Positions 4,771-7,324 of a stretch of DNA of 7,324 nt are shown piece by piece (position 1 is the stretch's first letter; each line of letters begins with the position of its first letter). Made by a program: the position numbers and the translations under genes. Under the pieces are notes generated by a model. It made no database searches. It was not told the origin of the DNA and worked only from the letters and a program-made list of their open reading frames with translations. This DNA is from Bacillota bacterium (GTDB lineage Bacteria; Bacillota_C; Negativicutes; Sporomusales; Sporomusaceae): positions 1-7,324 of the forward strand of contig JAEZQV010000120.1 of the NCBI GenBank assembly GCA_023441125.1, given 5' to 3'.

Positions 4771-5802
4771 ATGGACGCTCGGCGTGATTGTGTCAGGGTC
4801 CTGATTGTTGACGACAGCCCCACTGTGCGGGAACTGATGCTCAGATTGCTGGCTGAGGAAGCGGGAATCCAGGTAGTCGGTGAGGCTGCCAACGGTGAGG
4901 AAGGAGTAAGGGAGGCTTTACGGCTGCGGCCGGATCTTATTATTATGGATATCCAGATGCCGGTAATGAATGGTTTGGAAGCCATTGAAGCCATTATGCA
5001 GCAAAACCCGACGCCCATACTGGTAGTCACCTCCTACGGGGCTGCCCGGCTGGCCTATGAGGCAGTGAGTCGGGGCGCCCTGGAGGTAATTGATAAACCC
5101 AGTATTGATTTAGCGCACTGCCGGCAGTTTGTGAAGAAAATAAAGTTACTAGCCGGAGTGAGAGTAATCCGGCATATTAATGGCCACAAGCCGGTCCGGC
5201 CGCAAATTGGCCTTGCCGGCGAGGCAGCCCATAGCCGTACGCAGGCAGTGGCGATTGCTTCTTCACTAGGCGGGGCAACGGTTCTGGAGACCATTCTTTC
5301 ACGGCTGCCAGGTGATTTTCCTGTGCCGATTGTGGTTGCTCAGCATATTTCCGCCGGGTTTGCCGGCGCGCTAGCCGAGTGGCTCGGACATAAAACCCCC
5401 CTGGAGGTGAGGGTGGCAGCGCAGGCGGAACGGTTAACTCCGGGCAGGGTATTAATTGCTCCGCCGGAGTACAATATGCAGGTCGATGCCAGTGGCAAGG
5501 TGGAACTTTCGCCCGCTCCACCCGGGCATATCTATCATCCTTCCTGTGATAAGCTGCTTACCTCGGTGGCCCATGCCTACCGGGAACGGTCTATAGGCAT
5601 CATTTTAACAGGCATGGGACAGGACGGGGTAAACGGGATAGAGGCCATTAAAGCGGCCGGGGGAATCACTATCGCCCAGAATAAACAAACATCGCTTATC
5701 TACAATATGCCCAGGCTGGTTATTGAACGCGGCTTAGCCGACTTTATTGTGGCGGCCGGGGATATTCCGGCCACATTGGCCAAGGTGGTTGCCGGATGCT
5801 AA
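4771..5802 (+). CDS. cheB: CheB receptor methylesterase/deamidase with receiver domain
   Basis: ATG at 4771 lies nine bases after the receptor stop; AGGCGG just before it is a weak, close ribosome binding site, so translational coupling is likely. The 343 residues are of normal CheB length. Residues 8-125 form a receiver: acidic pair D14/D15, phospho-acceptor D60 in IIMDIQMP, T87 in VVTSYG and K109 in VIDKPS. After a short linker, the methylesterase domain (about 158-341) shows the catalytic triad: serine 165 in AIASSLGG, histidine 192 in VVAQHIS, aspartate 285 in TGMGQDGVNG. The enzyme hydrolyses receptor glutamyl methyl esters and is activated when CheA phosphorylates D60. The serine motif is SLGG instead of the usual STGG. 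It overlaps cheR by seven bases. Confidence 0.95.
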   Translation: MDARRDCVRVLIVDDSPTVRELMLRLLAEEAGIQVVGEAANGEEGVREALRLRPDLIIMDIQMPVMNGLEAIEAIMQQNPTPILVVTSYGAARLAYEAVSRGALEVIDKPSIDLAHCRQFVKKIKLLAGVRVIRHINGHKPVRPQIGLAGEAAHSRTQAVAIASSLGGATVLETILSRLPGDFPVPIVVAQHISAGFAGALAEWLGHKTPLEVRVAAQAERLTPGRVLIAPPEYNMQVDASGKVELSPAPPGHIYHPSCDKLLTSVAHAYRERSIGIILTGMGQDGVNGIEAIKAAGGITIAQNKQTSLIYNMPRLVIERGLADFIVAAGDIPATLAKVVAGC

Positions 5803-7319
5803 GCAAGGAAAAGCGATTGTTGCCGGCTGAACTGGAAGCGGTAAGCCTGTTTATCAACCAGCGTTACGGGCTGGAGTTTCGTCATCAGCGCCGGGAATTG
5901 CTGCAGGACGCTGTACAAAGACGGATTGAGCTAAGCCCGGCTGCTACCGGCGACCAGTATGTAAAACTTTTGGAGCAGCGTGAAGATGAGGTATTGCTGC
6001 TTATCAATCTGCTGACCGTACATGAAACCTATTTTTTCCGGGAGCCGTCCCACTTCGAAATTATGGCGGAACAGATCCTTCCCCGGTTAGTGGCCCCAAG
6101 CGGTTCCAAACCCTTTATTCGTTTACTGAGCGCCGGCTGCTCAACGGGGGAAGAAGCCTACTCCATGGCCATAGCAGCTCTGAAACTACCGGGTGCGGGC
6201 AGCCGGTGGGACTTCGAGGTGATTGGCATTGATGTGGATAAGGAAGCCATAAGCAAGGCTAACACCGGTATATACGGTTTGTATTCTTTCCGTTCCTGTC
6301 CCGCCGATATCCGGCATGGTTACTTTGACCCGGTCAGCAAAGACCGGGTCCGGGTTAAAAGCTTTGTCAAAGAAAAAGTACGGTTTGAACCGCTAAATTT
6401 ATTTGAACTGGTTTATCCTGAGTGGCTTGGCGATGCAGATATTGTTTTTTACCGGAATGTGTCCATATATTTTTCGCAAGCGCAACGGGAAGAAGTATTC
6501 CGCCGCCTGGCCGGTTTGCTGAAGACCGGCGGGTGCTTGTTTCTGAGTTGTACGGAGACCTTATACCACAACAACAATCTCATGGCGCTGGTTAAAAGCG
6601 GCGAGGCGTTCTATTACCAAAAGCAAGGCGAGCGTTTCCAAGCTGGTTCGGCCCTCCGTACGGGAGCAACCGTGCCAATAAAGGGAAACACTGTGCAGGA
6701 ATTGCCCCGCGTTCCCCAATTCCGGCCGGCGGGTACCGTGAAAAAAAGGATAATGCCGATTGCGCCGGCAGACGGGCACCGGCCGGCGCCAAGCAATAAT
6801 AAGGCTGATATGTGCCGGCAGATGCTCGCCGAAGCGCTGGAATTGGTGAAACGCAAACAAGCGGAAGCGGCGATTGCCTGCCTGGACAGAATTCTAGCCA
6901 TCGATTCTTTTTTTGTTGACGCGTATACATTAAAAGCCAACATTCTGCTTAACCGGCAAAGTGTGGCGGCGGCCACAGAAGCTTGCCGGACTGCGCTGAC
7001 GATTGATTCGCTATGTCTGGAAGCCTATCTGCTGCTGGGGATGGCTGCCAAACTTGCCGGAAAAATTGAGGAAGCCATTCAACGCTTTAAAGAAGCTGTT
7101 TATGTGAGCCCTGAATGCTGGCTGGCCCATTTCTTCCTGGCGGAAATGCACCAACTGCGGGCCGAGATCCCTTTGGCCAGACGGGAATACGAGGTTGCCA
7201 TGCGGATATTGAAGCAGGGCAACTTTGCCAGTCATGGGTTAAGCTTTTTCCTGGTGCCGTTTCAAATGGAAGACTTTATCCAACTATGCCAGCACAATCT
7301 TGCCAATTTGCAGGAATAA
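5796..7319 (+). CDS. cheR: CheR receptor methyltransferase fused to TPR repeats
   Basis: ATG at 5796 overlaps the cheB stop (ATGCTAA); AAGGTGG (5781-5787) inside cheB is its ribosome binding site. Residues 10-275 are CheR: an N-terminal helical domain, HETYFFREPSHF (76-87, with the active-site arginine R82), SAM-binding LSAGCSTGEEAYSMAI (111-126), GIDVDKEAI (144-152), and YRNVSIYF (219-226), whose Y225 corresponds to the conserved active-site tyrosine. It transfers methyl groups from S-adenosylmethionine to receptor glutamates. A proline-rich linker (about 285-335) leads to four TPR-like helix pairs (about 340-372, 373-406, 407-440, 441-474). The family normally has about 270 residues, so this is the long 507-residue CheR-TPR architecture seen in Wsp- and Frz-like systems, where the TPR part affects protein contacts. 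The position of L or M in NVLIYF is serine here. Confidence 0.95.
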   Translation: MLSKEKRLLPAELEAVSLFINQRYGLEFRHQRRELLQDAVQRRIELSPAATGDQYVKLLEQREDEVLLLINLLTVHETYFFREPSHFEIMAEQILPRLVAPSGSKPFIRLLSAGCSTGEEAYSMAIAALKLPGAGSRWDFEVIGIDVDKEAISKANTGIYGLYSFRSCPADIRHGYFDPVSKDRVRVKSFVKEKVRFEPLNLFELVYPEWLGDADIVFYRNVSIYFSQAQREEVFRRLAGLLKTGGCLFLSCTETLYHNNNLMALVKSGEAFYYQKQGERFQAGSALRTGATVPIKGNTVQELPRVPQFRPAGTVKKRIMPIAPADGHRPAPSNNKADMCRQMLAEALELVKRKQAEAAIACLDRILAIDSFFVDAYTLKANILLNRQSVAAATEACRTALTIDSLCLEAYLLLGMAAKLAGKIEEAIQRFKEAVYVSPECWLAHFFLAEMHQLRAEIPLARREYEVAMRILKQGNFASHGLSFFLVPFQMEDFIQLCQHNLANLQE

Positions 7320-7324
7320 TGTAC
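7319..7324 (+). CDS. Possible start of the next operon gene (cut by window edge)
   Basis: The cheR stop TAA (7317-7319) shares its last base with an ATG (7319-7321), the TAATG arrangement common in coupled genes, and AGGA (7312-7315) lies just before it. Only two codons are visible, so no product can be named. In related clusters a CheA kinase or a response regulator would be expected here. Confidence 0.25.

Noticed and set aside
1..7324. CRISPR arrays, tRNA or rRNA genes, insertion sequences
   Set aside because: No regularly spaced direct repeats, no cloverleaf with a GTTCGANTC-type T arm, no transposase or terminal inverted repeats seen on either strand.

Overview
The window reads as chromosomal DNA of a low-to-medium-GC Firmicute, most likely a Negativicutes/Sporomusaceae-type bacterium. 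This is inferred from strong GGAGG-like ribosome binding sites, frequent GTG/TTG starts, a UPF0756 (YtwI/YeaL) membrane protein, compact intrinsic terminators and the style of the chemosensory proteins. The genus cannot be fixed from the sequence alone.

Layout. Positions 1-278 hold the 3' end of a CheW-domain gene with an unusual cysteine cluster. Positions 279-2279 are a gene-poor, structure-rich stretch. It contains a 44-aa minus-strand membrane mini-protein (479-613) with a hairpin-rich leader, a 64-aa plus-strand hypothetical protein (790-984), a 54-aa minus-strand protein started by TTG (1121-1285), a strong intrinsic terminator (1394-1428), the UPF0756 membrane protein (1542-1997), and an intergenic region (1998-2279) with two extended -10 promoters, a 21-bp palindrome and an RNA-like element closed by a perfect 11-bp stem.

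Positions 2280-7319 form one tight operon: cheW, a reduced CheW-like protein, a methyl-accepting chemotaxis protein with a single Cache sensor and no recognisable HAMP, the methylesterase cheB, and a methyltransferase cheR fused to a TPR domain. Gaps are 9 to 17 bases, and cheB and cheR overlap by 7 bases. A possible next start codon overlaps the cheR stop at the window edge.

How it works together (inference from the families): the Cache receptor would sense a small ligand outside the cell, CheW would couple it to a histidine kinase CheA lying outside the window, and CheR/CheB would add and remove methyl groups on the receptor. A dedicated receptor, two CheW-family proteins, a CheR-TPR fusion and no CheY in view resemble alternative-output systems such as Wsp, Frz or Dif more than the core flagellar set. 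Without CheA and the output regulator that remains open.
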